In this document: positions 43,923 through 52,598 of the stretch, piece by piece
How positions within the stretch are numbered: position 1 is the first letter of the stretch
Layout of the letters: every line of letters begins with the position of its first letter
NCBI RefSeq assembly: GCF_002797915.1
Contig: NZ_PGTY01000001.1
Location: 1,178,001 to 1,242,000 of the forward strand
Direction: 5' to 3'
Source: Yoonia maricola
GTDB lineage: Bacteria > Pseudomonadota > Alphaproteobacteria > Rhodobacterales > Rhodobacteraceae
Length of the DNA: 64,000 bases
Position numbers and translations under genes: made by a program
Notes under the pieces: model-generated
What the model saw: only the letters and a program-made list of their open reading frames with translations
What the model was told of the DNA's origin: nothing
The model's database searches: none

Positions 43923-46714
43923 TCCTTCTTGAAGCCAGCCAATGCGGCGGCAAAGGGGTTATCCGGATCAATCTGCTTTTCACGCTTGGGCTTGGCCTGA
44001 TAAGACTGCGGCTTGTTACCGCCGCCTTGCGGCTTGCCTTTGCCTTTTGGCTTGCCCTTGCCGCGTGGACGGCTGTCTCCTTGCGGGCGGGCCTGGCGTT
44101 GCGCGCGACCACCCCATGTGAAGGTGTAGAACACCTCCTTTTCGACCTCTTCCGCGGCATCAGACGCAGGAGGGGTGTCAGCGGGCATATCGGCCGGTAT
44201 CTCTTGCGGGGCATTGGCGGGCGTTTCCAGAGGTGGATCAACAGGTGTTTCCTGCGGCGCGTCGGCAGGCGTTTCATCTGGTGGCGTCCCGGGCACTTCT
44301 GTAGGCGGCGCGTCGGGTGTTTCCGGCGGCTTGCCTGCCTTGATCTTCTCGCGCTCACCCTTCTCGGCTTTATAGCCCAGCCCACCCATCAGGTCGGCAA
44401 ACTGTTCCAGCGTCATACCTGTGATTGAAAGCATATCGGGGTTGGCTTCGAACCCACCCCGGCTGTCCTGATCACGCAGCATGTCGGCAAGGCGTTCCAA
44501 CATATCAATGCGGATCGCACGCTCGCCAGCTGCGCGATACCCTGCCATTGCGTAATAGCCCGGCGTCGCATCTTTCGATGACGGGACGGTAACCAAACCG
44601 GGTGGCGGGCTTTCGGGAAACTCACTCAACCCTTTGGACAACGACCAGAGTACCAACCGCAGGCGTGTCGGCGCAGGTTTCAGCAAAAGCGGCATAAAGA
44701 TCGTGAACTGCCCAAAGCGCAAGCCATGTTTGCGCAACGCACCGCGGGCGTCCTGATCAAGCGCTTTCACTTCATCAGCCACTTCACCACGCGGGATGAT
44801 GCCAAAACCTTCAGCCATCCGAAAGGCAAAGCCTTTGGCCGTGCCTGTCAGGGTTTCATCATTTTTCAGCGCCAAGAGCGGCTCAAACCCGGCCGCGACT
44901 TTGCGGTCGATGAAATGCTGCAACCGGCGCTGCACTTTGGCGGCAACATCGGCACCTGCTTCATCATCGACAAAAGCCTCGATCCCCGGTTTCAAAGGAT
45001 CATCGCCTTTGACCAGCTTGCCCACAGCCTGATCGCCCCACATCAGGCCACCTTGTTCTGTGAAATCAATTTCGGGGTCCGGTGCGTTGTAGAACCGATC
45101 CGCCAGCAAATGAAATTGCGGCACCAACGCCTGCACCGAAGCTTGGCGCAGCGTCTTGGCCTCATCAGGGCTGCCCGCCTTATCCATACGGAAGCGGAAC
45201 CCCTCTAACCGTCCGACGAATTCGCCCTCGACGGTTACTTCACCTTTTTCATTCACGTCAGCCAAAAGGCTCTCCTTCTGTTTGAGCCGGCGAAGCAAAA
45301 TGCTGGTCCGCCGGTCCACGAATCTTTGTGTCAATGCGCCGTGCAGCGCATCTGATAGTCGGTCTTCTACAGCGCGCGTCTCATCCCGCCAATGGGATTC
45401 GTCATGCAACCAACCGTTGCGTTGTGCCACATAAGTCCACGTGCGGATATAGGCCAACCGTTTGGATAGCGTATCAATGTCGCCGTCCGTGCGGTCAATG
45501 CGCCGGACCTGCAGACCAAACCAATTGGCGGACACATGCCCAAGCTGGTGCAGGTCGTTGTAAATATGCGTCAACAGCCCCGCATGTTCGCCTTTACTGA
45601 TACCACGGAAATCAGGGATGCGGCAGACATCCCACAACAGCTTGATCGATGGGCCATCCGTGGCGCGCGCTGCGACCTCATCATCCATCGCCAGTGCCTT
45701 GAGTGCTGCAAGGTCATCGCTTTCGCGCACACGGGTCAGCCAGAAATCGTCGGTGCGTTCTTCTAGCGTGGCAATCAGGCGTTTAACCGACCCGAACTGC
45801 AACCGGCTGTTGCGCCATTGCAGTTTCTTGACCGGCTGAAACCTGTGATCGCAAATGGCCTGCGCGACACCTTCATCCAAAGGAGGCGCTTCGCCCGTGA
45901 CACCAAAAGTTCCGTTCTCGATATGCCGTCCGGCGCGCCCGGCAATCTGCGCCAGTTCCTCTGGCTGCAAATGCCGCATCCGGCGGCCATCAAATTTGGT
46001 CAGCGACGAAAAAGCGACATGGCTGATATCCAAATTCAACCCCATTCCGATGGCATCTGTGGCCACCAGATAATCGACGTCGCCGTTTTGATACATCGCG
46101 ACCTGCGCATTGCGGGTGCGGGGTGACAGCGCACCCATGACAACCGCTGCACCCCCTTTGGTGCGACGTAGAAGTTCTGCAATGGCATAGACGTTTTCAA
46201 CCGAAAACCCCACAATTGCAGCTCTGCTGGGCATACGGCTTATCTTTTTCGAACCTGAGTAGGTCAGCTGCGACATCCGCTCGCGGCGCATGAAATTCAC
46301 GTCTGGTACCATCGCCGAGATCGCGTCGCGCATCGTTTCCGCACCCAGAAACAGCGTCTCATGCAAGCCACGGGCATTCAGCAGGCGGTCGGTAAACACA
46401 TGCCCCCGTTCCGGATCACCGCATAGTTGGATCTCATCAACGGCTAGAAAATCGCATCCCATCCCTTCTGGCATGGCCTCAACCGTGCAGACCCAATAGG
46501 CCGCACGCGGCGGCACGATCCGTTCTTCGCCCGTTACCAAGGCCACAACCCCCGGACCGCGCACGGCAACAATTCGGTCATAGACCTCACGCGCCAGCAG
46601 ACGCAGCGGCAGGCCGATCACGCCAGTGCGATACGACAGCATCCGTTCAATCGCATAATGCGTTTTGCCAGTATTTGTCGGCCCAAGCACGGCCGTGATC
46701 CGGGAACCCGTCAT
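43919..46714 (-). CDS. SUV3-like RNA helicase with proline-rich and basic C-terminal tail
   Basis: A 931-residue superfamily 2 helicase. Walker A GPTNTGKTHYA at the N-terminus, motif II VDEIQLCGD, motif III-like LGAETMRD and motif VI QIAGRAGRHIENG match mitochondrial SUV3 and its alphaproteobacterial homologues. After the helicase and SUV3 C-terminal domains (about to residue 780) comes a Pro-Glu-Thr repeat tract (PxETPAxxPQE-type units), then a Lys/Gly/Arg-rich tail (RGKGKPKGKGKPQGGG). Likely acts in RNA turnover. The tail looks disordered and RNA-binding. Confidence 0.9.
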   Translation of the reverse strand: MTGSRITAVLGPTNTGKTHYAIERMLSYRTGVIGLPLRLLAREVYDRIVAVRGPGVVALVTGEERIVPPRAAYWVCTVEAMPEGMGCDFLAVDEIQLCGDPERGHVFTDRLLNARGLHETLFLGAETMRDAISAMVPDVNFMRRERMSQLTYSGSKKISRMPSRAAIVGFSVENVYAIAELLRRTKGGAAVVMGALSPRTRNAQVAMYQNGDVDYLVATDAIGMGLNLDISHVAFSSLTKFDGRRMRHLQPEELAQIAGRAGRHIENGTFGVTGEAPPLDEGVAQAICDHRFQPVKKLQWRNSRLQFGSVKRLIATLEERTDDFWLTRVRESDDLAALKALAMDDEVAARATDGPSIKLLWDVCRIPDFRGISKGEHAGLLTHIYNDLHQLGHVSANWFGLQVRRIDRTDGDIDTLSKRLAYIRTWTYVAQRNGWLHDESHWRDETRAVEDRLSDALHGALTQRFVDRRTSILLRRLKQKESLLADVNEKGEVTVEGEFVGRLEGFRFRMDKAGSPDEAKTLRQASVQALVPQFHLLADRFYNAPDPEIDFTEQGGLMWGDQAVGKLVKGDDPLKPGIEAFVDDEAGADVAAKVQRRLQHFIDRKVAAGFEPLLALKNDETLTGTAKGFAFRMAEGFGIIPRGEVADEVKALDQDARGALRKHGLRFGQFTIFMPLLLKPAPTRLRLVLWSLSKGLSEFPESPPPGLVTVPSSKDATPGYYAMAGYRAAGERAIRIDMLERLADMLRDQDSRGGFEANPDMLSITGMTLEQFADLMGGLGYKAEKGEREKIKAGKPPETPDAPPTEVPGTPPDETPADAPQETPVDPPLETPANAPQEIPADMPADTPPASDAAEEVEKEVFYTFTWGGRAQRQARPQGDSRPRGKGKPKGKGKPQGGGNKPQSYQAKPKREKQIDPDNPFAAALAGFKKE

Positions 46715-46745
46715 GATTTTCCCCGAAACGTCGAGGGGCTGCCGC

Positions 46746-47306
46746 CTAGAGCGACTGACCCTCTAGCTGCAATTTCAAACGATCCACTGCGACTTGCGCC
46801 TCTACGGAATTTGGGTTCATCGCGAGGACCATCTCGTAAAGCTCAAGCGCATCGTCGCGGCGCTCAAGCTCTTCCATAACGATAGCCAAACCGCGCATCG
46901 CTTCAAAATGGCGGGGATTCAGGATCAGCGTTTGGCGAATGTCATCCAGCGCAGGACCCGTCAGCCCAAGCAGATAGTAAGACGACGCACGGCCGTAATA
47001 TCCTTCGGCGAAATCCGGCGCATGATCGACCAGCGCGGTGAAATGCTCAACCGCAACGTCGGGCTGACCTTCCTCCAACGCCTCTTTTCCACGGCGCAGC
47101 AACAAATCCATAGCTGCTGACCCGCTCTTCTCCCATTGAGAAACGATCTGCCCTTCAATACGCTCATAAGTGCCTTCATCGGCCTCTGCGAGGTCTTGAT
47201 AAAGTTCATCCAATGTCGCCTGCTGTGCGTAAACTGGTAAGGAAAACCCTACTGCCACACAAAGTGCCGTAACGATACATTTGAAGCGCTGTGTTTGCAT
47301 AACCAT
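46746..47306 (-). CDS. TPR-repeat exported protein
   Basis: A 186-residue protein with a signal peptide (MVMQTQRFKCIVTALCVAVGFSLPVYAQ) and three or so TPR units (GKEALEEGQPDVAVEHFTALVDHAPDFAEGYYGRASSYYLLGL, then ALDDIRQTLILNPRHFEAMRGLAIVMEEL and DALELYEMVLAMNPNSVEA). Probably a periplasmic scaffold. The start could also be ATG 47300. It follows the helicase gene by 31 nt on the same strand as the upstream member. Confidence 0.85.
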   Translation of the reverse strand: MVMQTQRFKCIVTALCVAVGFSLPVYAQQATLDELYQDLAEADEGTYERIEGQIVSQWEKSGSAAMDLLLRRGKEALEEGQPDVAVEHFTALVDHAPDFAEGYYGRASSYYLLGLTGPALDDIRQTLILNPRHFEAMRGLAIVMEELERRDDALELYEMVLAMNPNSVEAQVAVDRLKLQLEGQSL

Positions 47307-47379
47307 AACACTAATGTAGCGCACTACGCGGCCAACACCAGAGCCCGCGCAGTCACATCAATGAATAGAGGACGAAAAA

Positions 47380-47670
47380 ATGAGTGAAGTCGTGACAGAG
47401 GCCGTCGCCCAGTTGAATGCAAAGATGGATGGGGCAGGTTTTGACGGCTCTGCCAAATTCGATATCGAAGGTGAAGGCAGCATCATCATCGACCAAAACG
47501 GCGCACGTGCAGGTGACGATGATACTGATGTCACGCTCACCGCCACGACAGAGGTTTTTAAAGCCATCCTTGACGGTGAAATGAATCCGACCACCGCTTT
47601 CATGACTGGCAAACTAACCGTTGATGGCGATATGGGTCAGGCGATGAAGCTGTCGAGCGTCCTTTCATAA
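47380..47670 (+). CDS. SCP2 sterol-binding domain protein
   Basis: A 96-residue SCP2-fold protein (FDGSAKFDIEGEGSIIIDQNGARAGDDDTDVTLTATTEVFKAILDGEMNPTTAFMTGKLTVDGDMGQAMKL). It has a hydrophobic cavity and may bind acyl-CoA or similar lipids. GAGGAC precedes the ATG. The hydrolase gene starts within its stop codon (TAATG). Confidence 0.92.
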   Translation: MSEVVTEAVAQLNAKMDGAGFDGSAKFDIEGEGSIIIDQNGARAGDDDTDVTLTATTEVFKAILDGEMNPTTAFMTGKLTVDGDMGQAMKLSSVLS

Positions 47671-48620
47671 TGATGGAAACAGCCCCCCTTTTCGAAGAGA
47701 TCGCGGATGGTCCCGCGGGGGGGGCTGCCCATTGGCTGACCACATCCGATGGGTTGCGCATCCGCGTCGCCCATTGGCCGATGGAAAACGCCAAGGGCAC
47801 AGTCTTGATTTTTCCAGGCCGCACCGAGTTTGTCGAAAAATACGGGATGACAGCGCAAGCGCTGCAGGCACGCGGCTTTGCCAGCCTTGCTATCGACTGG
47901 CGCGGGCAAGGCATCGCCCAGCGGATGTCCCCGAACCGGGCCATTGGGCATGTCGGCGACTTTACCGACTATCAACATGATGTTGCAGCAACACTCGCCT
48001 ATGCCAAACAAGTGGGTCTGCCACGCCCCTATTTCTTGCTTGGGCATTCCATGGGCGGCTGTATCGGTTTGCGATCCTTGATAGAAGGCCTAGACGTGCA
48101 AGCAGCGGTGTTCTCGGCTCCGATGTGGGGTGTGCAGATGGCAGCGGCCTTGCGCCCTGTCGCATGGGGGCTCTCAGCAGTGAGCACGCCTTTGGGCTTT
48201 GACCAAGCACTGGCACCCGGACAATTCGAAGAAAGCTACGCCCTACGCGCCAGTTTCGAGGAGAACACACTGACAAACGACCCGGACATGTGGGCAATGT
48301 TTGGGGAACAGCTACGCAAGCACCCTGATCTGGGGCTCGGCGGCCCGTCACTGCGCTGGCTCAACACATCCTTACGCGAAATGCACAGGCTCAGCACCCT
48401 GCCGTCACCACGCGTGCCTTGCATGACATATCTGGGCACTGAAGAGGCAATCGTTGACCCGTTCCGCATCCGCGCCCGCATGAAGAACTGGCCGGATAGC
48501 GTGCTGCGCGTCATCAAAGGCGGCAAACACGAGATGCTGATGGACAGGCCGGACCTGCGCACCATGATCTTTGACGAAACGGCTTCTTTTTTTGATGCAC
48601 AGTTGGCGCAAGCCGCTTAA
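47670..48620 (+). CDS. alpha/beta hydrolase (monoacylglycerol-lipase-like)
   Basis: A 316-residue hydrolase with nucleophile elbow GHSMGGC, oxyanion region FPGRTEFVEKYG, Asp near LGTEEAIVDP and His in IKGGKHEML. It resembles lysophospholipase / PldB-type enzymes. The preceding SCP2 gene is translationally coupled by a one-base overlap, suggesting a lipid-handling pair. Convergent 4-nt overlap with ilvA. Confidence 0.9.
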   Translation: MMETAPLFEEIADGPAGGAAHWLTTSDGLRIRVAHWPMENAKGTVLIFPGRTEFVEKYGMTAQALQARGFASLAIDWRGQGIAQRMSPNRAIGHVGDFTDYQHDVAATLAYAKQVGLPRPYFLLGHSMGGCIGLRSLIEGLDVQAAVFSAPMWGVQMAAALRPVAWGLSAVSTPLGFDQALAPGQFEESYALRASFEENTLTNDPDMWAMFGEQLRKHPDLGLGGPSLRWLNTSLREMHRLSTLPSPRVPCMTYLGTEEAIVDPFRIRARMKNWPDSVLRVIKGGKHEMLMDRPDLRTMIFDETASFFDAQLAQAA

Positions 48621-49831
48621 TCCAGATCGCTATCCGCGCGGACTTTAAATCCGGCATCGCGCAGTTGACTAACCGTTTCGGCGACATGGCTTTGATCACG
48701 CGCCTCAATCACGATCTCGAGTTCGGCCTGCTTGAGCGATACACTTTGCATCATGCGTTGGTGGATCACCTCGATCACATTCGCGCCCGCAGCACCGATA
48801 ATGCGCGAAATATCCGACAGCTGGCCCGGCGTATCATCAATTTCAAACGTCAAACGTGTGATCCGGCCATCGCGGACCAGCCCACGCAAAATGAGGGTTG
48901 AGAGCAGGCGCGAGTCGATGTTGCCCCCGCAGACAACCAGCCCGACCTTCTTGCCGCGCAAATCCTTGGCGTGTTTTTCAATCACAGCCAACCCTGCCCC
49001 AGCGGCCCCTTCTGCAACGATCTTTTCGTAGGACAGCAGATCAAACACAGCCGCCTCAATCTCGGCCTCTGTCGCGGTCTCTACCCGGTCCACATGTGAT
49101 TTGATCACCGCCAAATTCGCCGGCGCGGGTGCGCGCACCGCAATTCCTTCGGCCAAAGTGGCGCCACCAAAATTTGGCCTCACTTGGTCAAACGCCGCCT
49201 TGACCGCATCGAAATTCGCCGCCTGCGCGCCGATTATCTGCACCTCTGGTTTCACAGATTTTGCGGCAACCGCCATGCCCGCAATCAGCCCGCCCCCACC
49301 GATGGGCACCACAATCACATCCAGATCAGGCGCCTGTTCAAGCATCTCCAACGCCACGGTTCCCTGCCCTGCAGCGACCACCGGATCATCAAAAGGGTGC
49401 ACAAAGGTCATCCCCTTTTTTGCAGCCATTTCATGGGTGAACTGCACCCCCTCGTCAAAGCCCGTACCATGCAGCACAACCTCGGCCCCGAAATCCTTGG
49501 TGCGTTTGATCTTATTAAATGGTGTTCCTTCTGGCATGACGATCACAGCCGGAATACCAAGGCGGCTGGCATGATAGGCTACACCTTGCGCATGATTGCC
49601 AGCACTGCAGGCAATCACACCTGCGGCGCGTTCACCTTCGCTGAGCGTCAATAGTTTCGCCAAAGCGCCCCGCGCCTTAAAAGCGTTGGTGTGTTGCAGG
49701 TTCTCCAACTTCAAATACAAATCAATGCCCAGATGCAGCGACAGACGCGCAGCATGCACCGTGGGCGTCCGCATCGTAGCGGGTTTGATCGCCTCATAGG
49801 TCTTTGTAATCAGCGCGGGATCAAGGGCCAT
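48617..49831 (-). CDS. ilvA: threonine ammonia-lyase (threonine dehydratase), ACT-containing
   Basis: A 404-residue PLP enzyme. PLP lysine K52 is in HTNAFKARGA, with phosphate loop SAGNHAQGVAY and the GGGGLIAGMA glycine loop. The C-terminal about 75 residues form an ACT domain (RLTFEIDDTPGQLSDISRIIGAAGANVIEVIH). It deaminates threonine to 2-oxobutanoate. The single ACT domain and length fit the short form. Divergent from the exonuclease gene, 103 nt apart. Confidence 0.92.
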   Translation of the reverse strand: MALDPALITKTYEAIKPATMRTPTVHAARLSLHLGIDLYLKLENLQHTNAFKARGALAKLLTLSEGERAAGVIACSAGNHAQGVAYHASRLGIPAVIVMPEGTPFNKIKRTKDFGAEVVLHGTGFDEGVQFTHEMAAKKGMTFVHPFDDPVVAAGQGTVALEMLEQAPDLDVIVVPIGGGGLIAGMAVAAKSVKPEVQIIGAQAANFDAVKAAFDQVRPNFGGATLAEGIAVRAPAPANLAVIKSHVDRVETATEAEIEAAVFDLLSYEKIVAEGAAGAGLAVIEKHAKDLRGKKVGLVVCGGNIDSRLLSTLILRGLVRDGRITRLTFEIDDTPGQLSDISRIIGAAGANVIEVIHQRMMQSVSLKQAELEIVIEARDQSHVAETVSQLRDAGFKVRADSDLD

Positions 49832-49876
49832 GAACCACCTCGTTCAATCATAATCACCCACGGACCTACACTGTAA

Positions 49877-49893
49877 GGTGGGTGAAACCCACC
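49877..49893. repeat. short REP-like hairpin between ilvA and the exonuclease gene
   Basis: GGTGGGT-GAA-ACCCACC is a perfect 7-bp hairpin in a non-coding gap of about 100 nt. The same kind of hairpin (GGTGGGTGAAACCCACC) is common as a scattered palindromic element in proteobacterial intergenic regions. Confidence 0.55.
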
Positions 49894-49934
49894 CCCGCCA
49901 TTGGAGACCACAGGACGCGCACTATACTCACTTC

Positions 49935-50948
49935 ATGGCTGACGTTCTCACCTTCACCGACCGGGGCATCTATTGCCCAGCAGGCGATTTCTACATTGAT
50001 CCGTGGAAACCCGTGGACCGTGCGCTGATCACCCACGGGCATAGCGACCACGCCCGCTATGGTATGGGGCGCTATCTGGCCACCGCCGGGACCGCGCCGG
50101 TGATGCGGCACCGATTGGGCGAGATCACACTAGAAACGGTCGAATACGGCACGGAAACAAAGATCGGAGACGCCCGCGTTTCCTTTCACCCCGCAGGCCA
50201 TGTTCCCGGCTCTGCCCAAATCCGGGTCGCAGTCAAAGGCGAAGTCTGGGTCGTCTCTGGAGACTACAAAACTGTGGCAGACGGGCTCTCAGAACCATTT
50301 GAGCCAGTCAAATGTCACGCCTTTATTACCGAATGCACGTTCGGCCTGCCCATCTTCAAATGGACGCCGCAAGACATTCTCACACGCCAAATCAACGATT
50401 GGTGGGCCGCTAACGCTGCCGCCGGGCGCACGTCGATCCTCGGGGCCTATGCCTTAGGCAAAGCGCAACGCTTGCTCACAACTGTGGACCCTGACATCGG
50501 CCCAATCCTGACCCATGGCGCCATTGAAAACACCAACGCAGTACTGCGCGGCCAAGGATTTAACCTGCCAGAAACCACCCTTGTCACCCCCGACATCAAC
50601 CACAAAACGCATCCCGGCGCGCTGGTGCTTGCCACGCCCGGCGCGCTTGGCACCACATGGGCGCGACGTTTTGGGCCGTCATCAACCGCTTTTGCCAGCG
50701 GCTGGATGGCCCTGCGCGGTGTCCGCCGCAGACGCGCTGCAGACCGCGGTTTCATCGTATCCGACCATGCCGATTGGGAAGGGTTGAACGATGCCATCAA
50801 AGCCACAGGAGCCACAAAAGTTTTTGCCACTCATGGTTACACTTCGGCCTTCCAGAAGTGGCTGACCAGCCGCGGCTATGATGCGCATATCGTCAGCACC
50901 GAGTACCAAGGGGAAGGTTTCGATCAGACGGAAGAGGCAGAGGCATGA
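49935..50948 (+). CDS. ligase-associated DNA exonuclease (MBL/beta-CASP fold)
   Basis: A 337-residue metallo-beta-lactamase/beta-CASP nuclease with metal motif THGHSDHARYG, later HPAGHVPGSAQ, SGDYK and SDHADW. It is the exonuclease companion of the bacterial ATP-dependent ligase in the ligase-associated DNA repair system. The next gene is that ligase, with a 4-nt overlap. ATG 49935 is used over the earlier frame start, which has no site. Confidence 0.92.
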   Translation: MADVLTFTDRGIYCPAGDFYIDPWKPVDRALITHGHSDHARYGMGRYLATAGTAPVMRHRLGEITLETVEYGTETKIGDARVSFHPAGHVPGSAQIRVAVKGEVWVVSGDYKTVADGLSEPFEPVKCHAFITECTFGLPIFKWTPQDILTRQINDWWAANAAAGRTSILGAYALGKAQRLLTTVDPDIGPILTHGAIENTNAVLRGQGFNLPETTLVTPDINHKTHPGALVLATPGALGTTWARRFGPSSTAFASGWMALRGVRRRRAADRGFIVSDHADWEGLNDAIKATGATKVFATHGYTSAFQKWLTSRGYDAHIVSTEYQGEGFDQTEEAEA

Positions 50949-52534
50949 AAGACTTCGCCACCCTCTTCACCCGCATCGACGAAAGCACGAAAACGACAGT
51001 CAAAACCGCAGCCCTCGCCGATTATTTCCAAACTGCCTCACCCGAAGACCGGCTGTGGACCATCGCCCTTTTCACCGGACGCCGTCCTAAACGCACAATC
51101 ACGGCCACCCGCCTGCGTGAATGGGCGGCAGAAGTCGCAAGGCTTCCCGATTGGCTGTTTGAGGAAAGTTACAGCATCGTCGGCGACCTGGCAGAGACGA
51201 TTGCATTGGTGCTGCCACCCGCGACGGAAAGCGAAGACAAGACGCTGACCCATTGGATAGGCTACATCAAAACGCTCTCCACCTTGGAAGATGACGACCG
51301 CAAAGCAGGTATTCTGACCGCATGGAACAGCTTGCCCAGCACAGAACGCTTTCTGTTCACCAAGCTGCTGACGGGCGGCTTTCGTATCGGTGTCAGCGCG
51401 AAATTGATCACACGGGCGTTGGCACAAGCGACTGGCCAGCCCGAACCACAACTGACCCACAAGCTGATGGGTAACTGGACCCCTGATACGACAACATGGG
51501 AAGCCCTTATCGAGGCGGATGACCCAACCGCCGACCTGTCACGCCCCTACCCGTTTTATCTGGCCTACCAACTGGACGGTTTCGATGATCTGGGCGCACC
51601 CGCCGACTGGAACGCCGAACGCAAATGGGACGGTATCCGCGGGCAACTGATCGTGCGCGGTGGCGAACATCACCTATGGTCACGCGGTGAAGACCTGATG
51701 ACCGACCGTTTCCCCGAATTCGCGCAACTACGCGACTACCTGCCCGACGGCACGGTGATCGACGGCGAAGTGCTGGCGTTCGCAGACGAAAAGCCACTGT
51801 CATTCAACGCCCTGCAAAAACGGATCGGGCGCAAAACGGTGCCCAAGAAGTTGCTGACAGAGGCCCCGGTGATCCTCATGGGTTACGACCTTCTGGAGCA
51901 TCAAGGCAAAGACATACGCGCCATGCCCCTGCAAGAACGACGCAATATGTTGGAAACGCTCATCGCAGACGTCCCTCAAACAGCCCCCCTCCGCCTCTCT
52001 GCCTCGGTCCCTTTCACCACATGGGACGATCTCGGCACCGCCCGCGCCCAGTCCCGCGACCTCAACGCAGAAGGTCTGATGCTCAAACGCCGCGACAGCC
52101 CATACCTTGCGGGCCGCAAACGCGGTGACTGGTGGAAGTGGAAGATCGACCCGCTCACTATTGATGCGGTGATGATCTATGCGCAAGCGGGGCACGGGCG
52201 GCGCGCAAACCTATTTACCGACTACACCTTCGCCGTGCGCAGCGGCAACGAACTGGTGCCCTTTACCAAAGCCTACTCCGGCCTGACCGACAAAGAATTC
52301 CGCGAGATCACAGCGTGGGTCCGCAAGAACACACTGCAACGGTTCGGCCCCGTCCGGCACGTCCCGCCAGAGCATGTGTTCGAGATCGCTTTCGAAGGCA
52401 TTCAGGCCAGCCCTCGCCATAAATCCGGCGTCGCATTACGCTTTCCGCGCATGCTGCGTTGGCGGCGTGACAAGCCGGTGGATGAGGCCAATACATTGGA
52501 TGATCTCAAAGAGATGTTGGCGACCTATGGCTGA
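50945..52534 (+). CDS. ATP-dependent DNA ligase (cisplatin damage response type)
   Basis: A 529-residue ligase. N-terminal DNA-binding domain (RLWTIALFTGRRPKRTI), adenylation lysine K227 in AERKWDGIRGQ, motif III region LWSRGEDLMTDRFPE, VIDGEVLAF, then GLMLKRRDSPYLAGRKRGDWWKWK and an OB domain. It belongs to the class linked with the exonuclease encoded just upstream. Repairs DNA breaks or crosslink damage. The usual DEXH helicase and phosphoesterase partners are not beside it. Confidence 0.94.
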   Translation: MKDFATLFTRIDESTKTTVKTAALADYFQTASPEDRLWTIALFTGRRPKRTITATRLREWAAEVARLPDWLFEESYSIVGDLAETIALVLPPATESEDKTLTHWIGYIKTLSTLEDDDRKAGILTAWNSLPSTERFLFTKLLTGGFRIGVSAKLITRALAQATGQPEPQLTHKLMGNWTPDTTTWEALIEADDPTADLSRPYPFYLAYQLDGFDDLGAPADWNAERKWDGIRGQLIVRGGEHHLWSRGEDLMTDRFPEFAQLRDYLPDGTVIDGEVLAFADEKPLSFNALQKRIGRKTVPKKLLTEAPVILMGYDLLEHQGKDIRAMPLQERRNMLETLIADVPQTAPLRLSASVPFTTWDDLGTARAQSRDLNAEGLMLKRRDSPYLAGRKRGDWWKWKIDPLTIDAVMIYAQAGHGRRANLFTDYTFAVRSGNELVPFTKAYSGLTDKEFREITAWVRKNTLQRFGPVRHVPPEHVFEIAFEGIQASPRHKSGVALRFPRMLRWRRDKPVDEANTLDDLKEMLATYG

Positions 52535-52598
52535 TGGCCTTTCCACCGTTTCAATCAATACTTATGTTGGTCGCAACAGATCATGAAAGGTTTCTCCC

